Program-made: the position numbers and the translations under genes
Notes under the pieces: model-generated
What the model saw: only the letters and a program-made list of their open reading frames with translations
The model's database searches: none
What the model was told of the DNA's origin: nothing
Assembly (NCBI GenBank): GCA_905215575.1
Contig: CAJMQV010000014.1
Coordinates: forward strand, 1-27,787
Origin: an uncultured bacterium
GTDB lineage: Bacteria; Bacteroidota; Bacteroidia; Bacteroidales; Bacteroidaceae
Direction: 5' to 3'
Length of the DNA: 27,787 nt
Part shown: positions 7,740 through 15,556 of the stretch, one piece after another
How the letters are laid out: each line of letters begins with the position of its first letter
Position numbering within the stretch: the stretch's first letter is position 1

Positions 7740-9113
7740 ATGTCTGGAAAAGCATCCTCAACAGCAGAACTGGGCACACGCCCGGTGGGAAAACTTTTGA
7801 TGGCTTATGCCATTCCGGCGGTTATTGCCATGACTGCCTCTTCCCTTTATAATATGGTGGACAGTATCTTTATCGGTCAGGGTGTCGGTGCCATGGCCAT
7901 TTCCGGTCTGGCCATTACTTTTCCTCTGATGAACCTGTCGGCAGCCTTCGGTTCCATGGTCGGTGTGGGAGCCGCCACACTGATGTCCGTAAAGTTAGGA
8001 CAGAAGGACTATCAGACGGCACAGAACATTTTAGGAAATGTCGTAGTTCTGAATCTGATTCTGGGTATCCTCTTCGGAGTAATCGCCCTCGTATTCCTTG
8101 ATCCGATTCTTTATTTCTTCGGTGCCAGTGAAACGACCATTCCTTACGCCCGCGATTACATGGAAATCATTCTATTGGGTAATGTCGTCACGCACAGCTA
8201 TTTGGGACTGAACGCCCTGTTGCGTTCGGCCGGTCACCCACAGATGTCCATGTATGCAACGATTCTGACGGTTGTAATCAACACTATACTCGACCCTCTG
8301 TTCATCTACCAGTTCCACATGGGCATCAAAGGAGCGGCCTATGCTACGATTCTGGCCCAGATCATTGCTTTGGTATGGCAGTTTGTGGTGTTCAGCAACA
8401 AGAAAGAGGCTCTTCATCTGAAGCGTGGTATTTACCGATTGAAGAAAAAGATCGTGTTCGACACGATTGCCATCGGACTTTCTCCGTTCCTGATGAACAC
8501 CTGTGCCTGTCTGGTGGTTATTCTGATCAACCGCGGTCTGGCCGAGCACGGAGGCGATCTGGCCATCGGAGCTTACGGAATCGTGAACCGTGTGCTGTTC
8601 CTCTTCATCATGATTGTGATCGGTATCAACCAGGGCATGCAGCCTATTGCCGGCTACAACTACGGAGCCGGTCATATTGACCGTGTGTTCCGCGTGCTGC
8701 GCTATACCATTTACAGCGCCACCGTCGTAACCACTTTGGGATTTCTGATCGGTGAATTCATGCCCGAACTCTGCGCCCGTGCCTTTACCAGCGACGAACA
8801 ACTGATCGAAATGGCCGCTCACGGCATGCGCATCATCGTGATTTTCTATCCGATTATCGGTTTCCAGATAGCCACTACAAACTTTTTTCAGAGTATCGGA
8901 CATGCAGGTAAAAGTATTTTCTTATCTTTAACACGCCAACTGCTGTTCCTGATTCCGGCACTCATCATCTTCCCCCGGTTCTGGCAACTGGACGGCATCT
9001 GGATGGCCATGCCGGCATCCGATCTGGTAGCCTGTATCGTAACTGCCGTCATGCTGGTGATTCAAAACAAGAAAATGAAACAAAGACATTTGGCAAGCAA
9101 TGGACAACAATAA
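7740..9113 (+). CDS. MATE family efflux transporter
   Basis: A 457-residue inner-membrane protein of the MATE superfamily (DinF/MepA-like branch), which exports drugs or metabolites against a Na+ or H+ gradient. About twelve hydrophobic helices fall in two similar halves. Each half opens with a MatE-like segment: PVGKLLMAYAIPAVIAM with NMVDSIFIGQGVG, and IAIGLSPFLMNTCACLVV with GINQGMQPIAGYNYGAG. The last phrase is the conserved G-x-Q-P motif of helix 8. Length and hydropathy are standard. It heads a plus-strand run, overlapping the next gene by 14 bp, and has a good -7 box upstream. The substrate is unknown. Confidence 0.94.
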   Translation: MSGKASSTAELGTRPVGKLLMAYAIPAVIAMTASSLYNMVDSIFIGQGVGAMAISGLAITFPLMNLSAAFGSMVGVGAATLMSVKLGQKDYQTAQNILGNVVVLNLILGILFGVIALVFLDPILYFFGASETTIPYARDYMEIILLGNVVTHSYLGLNALLRSAGHPQMSMYATILTVVINTILDPLFIYQFHMGIKGAAYATILAQIIALVWQFVVFSNKKEALHLKRGIYRLKKKIVFDTIAIGLSPFLMNTCACLVVILINRGLAEHGGDLAIGAYGIVNRVLFLFIMIVIGINQGMQPIAGYNYGAGHIDRVFRVLRYTIYSATVVTTLGFLIGEFMPELCARAFTSDEQLIEMAAHGMRIIVIFYPIIGFQIATTNFFQSIGHAGKSIFLSLTRQLLFLIPALIIFPRFWQLDGIWMAMPASDLVACIVTAVMLVIQNKKMKQRHLASNGQQ

Positions 9114-9726
9114 GAATTTTGTACTCAACATCGGACGCCAGCTGGGCAGCGGCGGCCATGCCATCGGCACTATTTTGGCCAAAGAATTCGGCATTAAATT
9201 TTATGACAAGGAAGTGCTCGATCTGGCAGCTCAGGAGAGCGGCTTCAGCAAATACTTCTTTGAACGCGACGATGAGCACCGCGGTTTTGTAAAGAGTCTG
9301 TTCAACTCCATCATTCCCTTTACCAGCAGCGGCGATCCTTATGGCAATCAGCTCAGTTCGGAATCGCTTTTCAAGTTCCAGAGCGACGCCATCAAGAAAG
9401 CTGCCGAACGCGAATCGTGCGTCTTCGTGGGCCGTTGCGCCGACTATGTGCTGCGCGACCACCCGCGCTGCGTAAACATCTTTATATCCGCCAACATGGA
9501 GGACCGTGTGGCACGCCTGATGCAGAAATTACAGATAGACGCCCAGGAAGCCGAAAAGAGAGCTCTTGAAGGGGACGACAAACGTGCGTCCTACTACAAC
9601 TACTACAGCGCGCTGACTTGGGGCGAAGCGGCAACTTACCACATCTGCATCAACTCGTCCGTACTGGGACTTGAAGGCACCGCAGACTTTCTGAAGTCCT
9701 TCATCGTGAAAAAGCTGGATTTATGA
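9100..9726 (+). CDS. Cytidylate kinase-like protein
   Basis: A 208-residue P-loop protein of the cytidylate kinase-like family (Pfam Cytidylate_kin2). It has LNIGRQLGSGGHAIG at 9-23, a glycine-rich loop lacking the strict GKST of true Cmk, then FYDKEVL and a central VFVGRCADYVLRDHP. A later arginine-rich lid-like segment ends in DDKRASYYNYYSALTWG. These features are usual in the family, found widely in Bacteroidales and Firmicutes, with no firmly known substrate. A genuine cmk is present elsewhere in this window (26453-27157), so this paralogue is not needed for CMP phosphorylation. It overlaps the MATE gene by 14 bp and the next gene by ATGA, so translational coupling with both is likely. 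Confidence 0.88.
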   Translation: MDNNKNFVLNIGRQLGSGGHAIGTILAKEFGIKFYDKEVLDLAAQESGFSKYFFERDDEHRGFVKSLFNSIIPFTSSGDPYGNQLSSESLFKFQSDAIKKAAERESCVFVGRCADYVLRDHPRCVNIFISANMEDRVARLMQKLQIDAQEAEKRALEGDDKRASYYNYYSALTWGEAATYHICINSSVLGLEGTADFLKSFIVKKLDL

Positions 9727-10226
9727 AACGAATAGGAATCCTTTCGGACACACATGGCTATTGGGATGACCGTTATCTGGAATACTTTGCCGAGTGTGAC
9801 GAAATCTGGCATGCCGGCGACATCGGCTCATACGATCTGCTCCGCCGACTGGAGGAATTCCGCCCCGTAAAGGCTGTATGCGGCAACTGCGACGGCGGAG
9901 ACACCCGCAAGACCTATCCCGAACTTCTGGAATGGGAATGTGAAAATACCCGTGTGATGATGACCCACATCGGGGGATATCCCGGAAAATACGCTCCGGG
10001 CATCCGAAAGATACTGGCAGAGAAACGTCCCCAACTGTTCATCGCCGGGCATTCACACATACTGAAAGTGATGTTCGACAAACAGATGAACCTGCTCTAC
10101 ATCAATCCCGGAGCCGCGGGCATCATGGGATGGCACAAGGTGCGCACCCTGATCCGTGTCACTCTGTCGCAGGGAAACTTCAGTAATCTGGAAGTCATCG
10201 AACTGGGAGATAAAGAAAACGAATAA
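9723..10226 (+). CDS. Metallophosphoesterase, YfcE/MJ0936 family
   Basis: A 167-residue calcineurin-like phosphodiesterase. The two-metal centre is complete: D9 and H11 (SDTH), D33 (HAGDIG), N55 (CGNCDGG), H82 (MMTHIG) and H110/H112 (AGHSH). YfcE-type enzymes cleave phosphodiesters with Mn2+ in vitro, but their cellular substrates are unknown. Length is normal. The ATG overlaps the stop of the kinase-like gene (ATGA), and the dehydratase gene follows after 22 bp, so it sits within one transcription unit. Confidence 0.92.
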   Translation: MKRIGILSDTHGYWDDRYLEYFAECDEIWHAGDIGSYDLLRRLEEFRPVKAVCGNCDGGDTRKTYPELLEWECENTRVMMTHIGGYPGKYAPGIRKILAEKRPQLFIAGHSHILKVMFDKQMNLLYINPGAAGIMGWHKVRTLIRVTLSQGNFSNLEVIELGDKENE

Positions 10227-10248
10227 GAAACCTAAAAACCATACACTC

Positions 10249-11388
10249 GTGAAAACTTATTTAGTAACAGGAGGAGCCGGCTTTATCGGCGCAAACTATG
10301 TGAAATATATCCTGAACAAATACAACGACATTACCGTTGTAGTTCTGGACTTGTTGACCTATGCCGGCTATCTGGGCACCATTGCCCAGGATATTGACAA
10401 CGAACGCTGTATTTTTGTAAAAGGCGACATCTGCGACGCTCATTTGGCTGATGATCTGTTTGCAAAATACCGTTTCGATGTGATTGTGAACTTTGCAGCG
10501 GAAAGCCATGTGGACCGCAGTATCGAAAATCCGCAGCTGTTCCTGCAAACCAACATTTTGGGCACACAGAACCTGCTCGACGCGGCACGCCGTGCCTGGG
10601 TGACCGGTAAAGACGAGAACGGATACCCCACCTGGCGCAAGGGAGTACGCTTCCATCAGGTATCTACCGACGAAGTATACGGCAGCTTGGGCGAAGAGGG
10701 ATTCTTTACAGAAAACACTCCTTTGTGTCCTCACAGTCCGTACAGCGCTTCAAAGGCAAGCGCCGACCACATTGTGTGCGCCTATAAAGACACTTACAAG
10801 ATGCCGGTCAGCATCACCCGTTGTTCCAACAACTACGGTCCTTACCAGTTCCCGGAAAAGCTGATTCCGCTGATCATCAAGAACATTCTCGAAGGCAAAA
10901 AACTGCCGGTTTACGGACAAGGTACCAACATCCGCGACTGGCTTTATGTAGAGGATCACTGCAAAGCCATTGATATGGTCATCAATCAGGGAGCTGACGG
11001 CAGCATCTACAATGTGGGCGGACATAACGAGCGCCAAAACATTCAGATTGTGAAGCTGACCATACAGACCATCCGCGAGATCATGGAAAAAGAACCGGGC
11101 ATGCGCTCTCTGCTCAAAAAGCAGGTGAAGAACGAAAACGGCGAAGTGGCTATAGACTGGATCAACGAGGATCTGATCACTTTCGTAAAAGACCGTCTGG
11201 GACACGATCTGCGCTACGGCATTGATCCGGAAAAGATCAAGACCGATTTGGGATGGTATCCGGAAACCGATTTTGAAACCGGTATCGTGAAAACCATCCG
11301 CTGGTATCTCGAAAACCAGAAATGGGTGGAGGAAGTAACCAGCGACGATTATCAGAACTACTACGACCGTATGTACGGAAAGAGATAG
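10249..11388 (+). CDS. rfbB: dTDP-glucose 4,6-dehydratase
   Basis: An extended short-chain dehydrogenase (379 residues) that converts dTDP-D-glucose to dTDP-4-keto-6-deoxyglucose, the second step toward dTDP-rhamnose and related sugars. The NAD-binding GGAGFIG is at 8-14, AAESHVDRSI at 83-92, the catalytic triplet T140-D141-E142 in STDEVYG, and YSASK with Y165 and K169. NNYGPYQFPEKLIP is a further family signature. I start at GTG 10249, which gives VKTYLVTGG. The only longer reading frame would overlap the previous gene by 71 bp and adds an unrelated N-terminus. No rfbA, rfbC or rfbD is next to it. It is followed by a strong hairpin terminator. Confidence 0.95.
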   Translation: MKTYLVTGGAGFIGANYVKYILNKYNDITVVVLDLLTYAGYLGTIAQDIDNERCIFVKGDICDAHLADDLFAKYRFDVIVNFAAESHVDRSIENPQLFLQTNILGTQNLLDAARRAWVTGKDENGYPTWRKGVRFHQVSTDEVYGSLGEEGFFTENTPLCPHSPYSASKASADHIVCAYKDTYKMPVSITRCSNNYGPYQFPEKLIPLIIKNILEGKKLPVYGQGTNIRDWLYVEDHCKAIDMVINQGADGSIYNVGGHNERQNIQIVKLTIQTIREIMEKEPGMRSLLKKQVKNENGEVAIDWINEDLITFVKDRLGHDLRYGIDPEKIKTDLGWYPETDFETGIVKTIRWYLENQKWVEEVTSDDYQNYYDRMYGKR

Positions 11389-11425
11389 TCAGACATCCGT
11401 CATCAACCGGACATAAAAAACAAAA

Positions 11426-11484
11426 CAAGCCTTTCCCTTGGTCTGCATTCATCGAGGCATTCCAAGGGAAAGGCTTGCTTTTTC
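11426..11484 (+). terminator. Strong terminator after rfbB
   Basis: A perfect 16-bp inverted repeat, CAAGCCTTTCCCTTGG (11426-11441) and its complement (11462-11477), with a 20-nt loop, is followed by CTTTTTCT on the plus strand. Confidence 0.85.
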
Positions 11485-11510
11485 TATAAAAATCATCAGC
11501 ATCATTTTCA

Positions 11511-11545
11511 AAAAAGATCCCGACAAATATAAAACTTCGTCGGGA
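11511..11545 (-). terminator. Second terminator of the threonine dehydrogenase gene
   Basis: TCCCGAC (11518-11524) pairs with GTCGGGA (11539-11545). On the minus strand the stem is followed by TCTTTTTTG. It backs up the hairpin at 11551-11583. Confidence 0.6.
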
Positions 11546-11550
11546 CCAAT

Positions 11551-11583
11551 AAAAAAGGTGCACAGAGAAACTCCGTACACCTT
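11551..11583 (-). terminator. First terminator of the threonine dehydrogenase gene
   Basis: On the minus strand AAGGTGTAC (11575-11583) pairs with GTGCACCTT (11555-11563), with one mismatch, followed by TTTTTT. It lies about 40 bp after the stop codon. Confidence 0.7.
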
Positions 11584-11621
11584 CATGCTGTGACTTATAA
11601 TAATAACACAATGAATTCGGA

Positions 11622-12575
11622 TTATTTGCCGAAACGAACTTTCAGCTTCTCGATCATATCCTTGGTCATGGCATCCAAGTCATACTCTGGTTTCCAACCC
11701 CACTCTTCACGAGCGCAAGTATCATCCAAAGAGTTTGGCCAAGATTCAGCAATAGTCTGACGCAATGGATCTACCTCATATTCCATCTTGAAGTCAGGAA
11801 TATACTCCTGGATCTTCTTATAGATAGTTTCCGGCTCAAAACTCATAGATGCGATGTTGAATGAGTTGCGGTGAACAAACTTAGAAGGATCAGCCTCCAT
11901 GATTTCAACAGCAGCACGCAAAGCATCCGGCATATACATCATATCCATATAAGTACCGGCAGCAATCGGACACTTGAAAGTCTCACCCTTAACGGCAGAA
12001 TAATAGATGTCTACAGCGTAGTCAGTTGTACCACCTCCCGGAGGAGTTACGTAAGAAATCAATCCAGGGAAACGAACAGAACGGGTATCCACACCGAAAC
12101 GGATGTTGTAGTAGTCGCTCAACAACTCACCTGAAACCTTGGTTACACCATACATGGTGCGTGGGTTACGGATGGTGTCCTGAGGAGTCTTGTCCTTCGG
12201 AGTGTTGTTACCAAACACACCAATAGAACTTGGAGTAAATACGGCACAGTTCATTGTACGAGCCACCTCCAGTACGTTGAACAAACCGCCCATACCGATT
12301 TTCCAAGCCAACTGTGGCTTAGCCTCAGCAACAGCAGACAACAATGCAGCCAGGTTGTAGATAGTATCAATCTTATACTTTGATACAGTTTCAGCAATCT
12401 GCTGCTCGTTAGTGATATCTACAATAGCACTCGGACCAGACTCTTTCAATTCTCCTGTTGGTTCTGCACCCGGAATGTAACCGGCAACGATGTTACCGTT
12501 ATACAAACTTCTCAACTTCATGGTCAACTCAGAACCGATCTGGCCGGTTGAACCGATAATCAATACATTTTTCAT
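11622..12575 (-). CDS. tdh: L-threonine 3-dehydrogenase, short-chain type
   Basis: A 317-residue extended-SDR enzyme that oxidises L-threonine with NAD+ to 2-amino-3-ketobutyrate. The Rossmann motif IIGSTGQIG is at 6-14, NLAALLSAVAE at 74-84, the catalytic Ser in FTPSSIGVFG (about 113-122), and YGVTK with Y142 and K146. PRTMYGVTKVSGELL and the GGGTTDYAVDIYY segment are typical of SDR-type threonine dehydrogenases rather than UDP-sugar epimerases. The assignment is supported by the divergent neighbour kbl, which consumes the product; this pairing is the main reason to prefer Tdh over a generic epimerase. It has a -7 box at 12614-12621 and two tandem terminators downstream. Confidence 0.9.
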   Translation of the reverse strand: MKNVLIIGSTGQIGSELTMKLRSLYNGNIVAGYIPGAEPTGELKESGPSAIVDITNEQQIAETVSKYKIDTIYNLAALLSAVAEAKPQLAWKIGMGGLFNVLEVARTMNCAVFTPSSIGVFGNNTPKDKTPQDTIRNPRTMYGVTKVSGELLSDYYNIRFGVDTRSVRFPGLISYVTPPGGGTTDYAVDIYYSAVKGETFKCPIAAGTYMDMMYMPDALRAAVEIMEADPSKFVHRNSFNIASMSFEPETIYKKIQEYIPDFKMEYEVDPLRQTIAESWPNSLDDTCAREEWGWKPEYDLDAMTKDMIEKLKVRFGK

Positions 12576-12613
12576 GCTTTATTCTTTCTTGATAACTAAA
12601 AAAATCAGATGCA

Positions 12614-12621
12614 CAAAGATA
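12614..12621 (-). promoter_or_regulatory. -7 box of tdh
   Basis: TATCTTTG on the minus strand is an exact TAnnTTTG match, 38 bp before the tdh ATG. No -33 TTTG is seen; the inverted repeat at 12624-12652 takes that place. Confidence 0.55.
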
Positions 12622-12623
12622 GT

Positions 12624-12652
12624 ATATTATTCTTGATTTTTTCTGATAATAT
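12624..12652. promoter_or_regulatory. Inverted repeat upstream of tdh/kbl (possible operator)
   Basis: ATATTAT (12624-12630) and ATAATAT (12646-12652) are perfect inverted 7-mers 15 bp apart, directly upstream of the tdh -7 box. Arms made only of A and T occur by chance fairly often in such AT-rich DNA, so this is weak evidence. Confidence 0.25.
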
Positions 12653-12721
12653 TCGGGAGAATTTATTCGATATTTCAAAAAAAAATAAGACCTTTGCATA
12701 GAGATCCTAATATTAACATAT

Positions 12722-13912
12722 ATGTACGGTAAATTTAAAGACTTTTTGGCTCAAGAATTAGCCAATATCGAGGCTGCAGGCCTCTACAAGAAAGAGCGTA
12801 TTATCACAACTCCACAGCGCGCTGACATCAAAGTCAACGCCGGAGAAGGTGTTTTGAACTTCTGTGCCAACAACTACCTGGGCCTTTCAGACAATACCCG
12901 TCTGATCGAGGCAGCCAAGGCAGCTATGGACAGCCATGGTTATGGAATGTCTTCTGTACGTTTCATTTGCGGTACACAGGATTTGCACAAACAGCTCGAA
13001 GCAGCTATTTCTGACTACTTCAAGACTGAAGATACAATCCTTTATGCAGCTTGTTTCGATGCCAACGGCGGTTTGTTCGAGCCTCTGTTGACCGATCAGG
13101 ATGCCATCATCTCTGACTCTTTGAACCACGCTTCTATCATCGACGGTGTACGTCTGTGCAAGGCTAAGCGCTACCGCTATGCCAACGCAGATATGGCCGA
13201 CCTGGAGCGTTGTCTGCAGGAAGCTCAGGCTCAGCGTTTCCGCATCATCGCTACCGACGGTGTGTTCTCTATGGACGGTAACGTGGCTCCTATGGACAAG
13301 ATCTGTGACCTGGCTGAGAAATACGACGCTTTGGTTATGGTAGACGAGTCTCACTCTGCCGGTGTTGTTGGTCCTACCGGTCACGGTGTTGCCGAGCAGT
13401 TCGACGTTTACGGTCGTGTAGACATCTTCACTGGTACATTGGGTAAAGCATTCGGTGGTGCCATGGGTGGTTTCACAACCGGTAAGAAGGAAATTATCGA
13501 CATGCTGCGTCAGCGCTCTCGTCCTTACTTGTTCTCTAACTCTGTGGCTCCTGCCATCGTAGGTGCCAGCATCGAGATGTTCAAGATTCTGAAGGAGAGC
13601 AACGCTCTGCACGACAAGTTGATGGACAACGTAAACTATTTCCGCGACAAGATGATCGCTGCCGGTTTCGATATCAAACCGACTCAGAGCGCCATCTGCG
13701 CCGTAATGCTTTACGATGCTAAACTGTCTCAGGACTTCGCAGCCAAGATGCAGGAAGAGGGAATCTATGTAACCGGTTTCTACTATCCGGTAGTTCCGAA
13801 GGATCAGGCCCGTATCCGCGTACAGCTGTCAGCCGGTCACGAGCGCGAGCATCTGGACCGTGCCATCGCCGCATTCATCAAGGTGGGCAAGGAACTGAAC
13901 GTGATCAAGTAA
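12722..13912 (+). CDS. kbl: Glycine C-acetyltransferase (2-amino-3-ketobutyrate CoA ligase)
   Basis: A 396-residue PLP enzyme of the alpha-oxoamine synthase family. It cleaves 2-amino-3-ketobutyrate with CoA to glycine and acetyl-CoA, completing threonine breakdown started by the divergent tdh. FCANNYLGLS is at 47-56, SDSLNHASIIDG at 131-142, DESHSAGVVGPTGHG at 208-222, and the PLP lysine is K242 in TGTLGKAFGGAMGG. The length equals that of E. coli Kbl (398) within two residues, and the overall pattern fits Kbl better than SPT or BioF. The codons are strongly biased toward a narrow set (GGT, GCT, CGT, CTG), hinting at high expression. A weak -7-like GACCTTTG lies 26 bp upstream. Confidence 0.94.
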   Translation: MYGKFKDFLAQELANIEAAGLYKKERIITTPQRADIKVNAGEGVLNFCANNYLGLSDNTRLIEAAKAAMDSHGYGMSSVRFICGTQDLHKQLEAAISDYFKTEDTILYAACFDANGGLFEPLLTDQDAIISDSLNHASIIDGVRLCKAKRYRYANADMADLERCLQEAQAQRFRIIATDGVFSMDGNVAPMDKICDLAEKYDALVMVDESHSAGVVGPTGHGVAEQFDVYGRVDIFTGTLGKAFGGAMGGFTTGKKEIIDMLRQRSRPYLFSNSVAPAIVGASIEMFKILKESNALHDKLMDNVNYFRDKMIAAGFDIKPTQSAICAVMLYDAKLSQDFAAKMQEEGIYVTGFYYPVVPKDQARIRVQLSAGHEREHLDRAIAAFIKVGKELNVIK

Positions 13913-13930
13913 TCCACACGGAAACAATAA

Positions 13931-13977
13931 AAGAAAAATCTCCTTTGCGGCTCTGCCGTGAAGGAGATTTTCTTTTA
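13931..13977. terminator. Bidirectional terminator between kbl and the rRNA methyltransferase gene
   Basis: AAAATCTCCTT (13935-13945) pairs with AAGGAGATTTT (13961-13971), with further GCGGC/GCCGT pairing inside. T-runs flank it on both strands, which suits two convergent genes. Confidence 0.8.
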
Positions 13978-13989
13978 TGTCTATATTCG

Positions 13990-15462
13990 TTATGGTAGCA
14001 ATACCTCACAAGGAGTAACATATCCACTGCGGATGCGCCAGGCATCAGGATAGAGATTATTGGCACGATTACCAATCTGTTTGGCAAAACCCAACGGAAA
14101 GTTCCGGTATGTAACCAGTACAAAACCTTTCGGTGTATCCGGAGGAAGCACCAAAGCTTCCTTGCGCAAATAGGCCACGGCCTGTTCATAACTCAACTCT
14201 ACCTGTGGAAAACTGTTCCGGCAGCAGGCCCGGTTCAGAGCCAGTCCGTGACGCGGCACCCAGTCGCGCCCCTTCAGTTCGGCCACCGGTACACCACAGT
14301 GCATCACCGTCAGGCATTCTTTTACAGCTCGACAGGCATCGGCCCATTCTTTCGGAACGGCCGAGACTTGCGTGTCTTCCGCCAGCCACTCCCAGTCGCT
14401 GCCCGAAAGCCAGCCGGAAAGTGACGCCAGTTCGCTGGCCGAAATCTCATTTTTTCCTTTATTCTTGTCCTTTTTGTCGGGTTTTCCTTTTTTTGCGGCC
14501 TTACGGGGCAGACAGGCACGCCATCCGTCTTCTGCTTCCTCTCGCTGTCCATGCTTGCGCAAAACAGCCAAAAAGAATCCTTCACCACGTGTCCAGCCGG
14601 GCAGGAAATGATACACGGGCAAGCTGCCACCGGTAAGATCGCCCAGAATGCCCCACTCTTCAGCGCAAGATACCGGTATCAGATCAGCCCCCAATTCACG
14701 GGAAATCCAAGCGACATTGTCTTCATCTTCAAAAGCATTGAACGTGCAGGTGCTGTAGATCAGATAACCTCCGGGCTTTAATGCCGGCCAGATGTCGGCT
14801 ATAATGGAGCGCTGACGCTTCCAGCAAAGTTCCACATTTTCCGGACTCCAGTCGGCTATGGCACCTTCATCCTTACGGAACATACCCTCACCAGAACAGG
14901 GCACATCGGCCACAACGACATCAAACAGATGCTCCAACGCAGAGAAATCTGCCGGATAACCGTTTGTAACCATACAAGCCGGATCACCCCACTTCATCAT
15001 ATTTTCGGAAAGTACTTGTGCACGGGGACGCATCGGCTCGTTGCTGACCAGAAAGCTTCCCTCAGGCAACAGGCTACGCAAATGAGTGGACTTGCCACCG
15101 GGAGCGGCACACAGATCGAGCGCCATCAAAGGCTCCTGAAAACCGGCCTCTGCAGACAGAGCATGAAAGGCCTGCTCCAGAAACATGGAACCAGCCTCCT
15201 GCACATAATAAGCTCCAGCATGAAGCAAAGGATCGAACGTAAAGGAAGGACGGTCCTTCAGATAGTAACCGCTCCGACACCAGGCAACAGGCGCATCGGC
15301 CGACTCGGGTCTTGGAATCCCGTTCCAACATGAAGCCAGTTTACGCTCGTTCAGACGAATGCTGACCTGAGGTTCATCGGTCAGTCCCTGCTCGAGTTTC
15401 CGGCAGGATTCTTCGCCCATCAGGTGCGTCATATATTCGGTAAATGCTTTCGGTAAGTCCAT
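13990..15462 (-). CDS. RsmF/NSUN-like rRNA cytosine-C5 methyltransferase
   Basis: A 490-residue SAM-dependent RNA m5C methyltransferase. The SAM site LDLCAAPGGKST is at 115-126, motif IV ADVPCSGEGMFRK at 185-197 (C189, releasing Cys), and motif VI YSTCTFN at 236-242 (C239, nucleophile). The N-terminal 110 residues match the family's RNA-recognition region (QEAGSMFLEQAF near 88-99). After residue 305 a Lys-rich linker leads into a C-terminal domain of about 150 residues like the ferredoxin-like and PUA parts of RsmF. E. coli RsmF (YebU) makes m5C1407 in 16S rRNA; the same target is inferred here, not shown. It is monocistronic, with a -7 box at 15496-15503 and a shared terminator. Confidence 0.9.
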   Translation of the reverse strand: MDLPKAFTEYMTHLMGEESCRKLEQGLTDEPQVSIRLNERKLASCWNGIPRPESADAPVAWCRSGYYLKDRPSFTFDPLLHAGAYYVQEAGSMFLEQAFHALSAEAGFQEPLMALDLCAAPGGKSTHLRSLLPEGSFLVSNEPMRPRAQVLSENMMKWGDPACMVTNGYPADFSALEHLFDVVVADVPCSGEGMFRKDEGAIADWSPENVELCWKRQRSIIADIWPALKPGGYLIYSTCTFNAFEDEDNVAWISRELGADLIPVSCAEEWGILGDLTGGSLPVYHFLPGWTRGEGFFLAVLRKHGQREEAEDGWRACLPRKAAKKGKPDKKDKNKGKNEISASELASLSGWLSGSDWEWLAEDTQVSAVPKEWADACRAVKECLTVMHCGVPVAELKGRDWVPRHGLALNRACCRNSFPQVELSYEQAVAYLRKEALVLPPDTPKGFVLVTYRNFPLGFAKQIGNRANNLYPDAWRIRSGYVTPCEVLLP

Positions 15463-15495
15463 ACTGATTTGTTTTTATGCTGACAAATATTTGCA

Positions 15496-15503
15496 CAAAG
15501 ATA
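15496..15503 (-). promoter_or_regulatory. -7 box of the RsmF-like gene
   Basis: TATCTTTG on the minus strand is an exact TAnnTTTG match, 33 bp before the ATG at 15462. The box is identical to that of tdh. Confidence 0.5.
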
Positions 15504-15525
15504 GCACAAATGCGCTAAAAGATCG

Positions 15526-15533
15526 TATTTTTG
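15526..15533 (+). promoter_or_regulatory. -7 box of the small membrane protein gene
   Basis: TATTTTTG followed by CA matches TAnnTTTG and lies 23 bp before the ATG at 15557. Confidence 0.5.
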
Positions 15534-15556
15534 CAACTAAATAACATCTGAACAAC

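Noticed and set aside
8172..8903. Minus-strand open frame of 243 codons inside the MATE gene
   Set aside because: The MATE protein is well supported; the antisense product is His- and Gln-rich without domains.
10156..10248. Longer start for the dTDP-glucose dehydratase
   Set aside because: It would overlap the phosphoesterase gene by 71 bp and add residues foreign to the family before the Rossmann strand.
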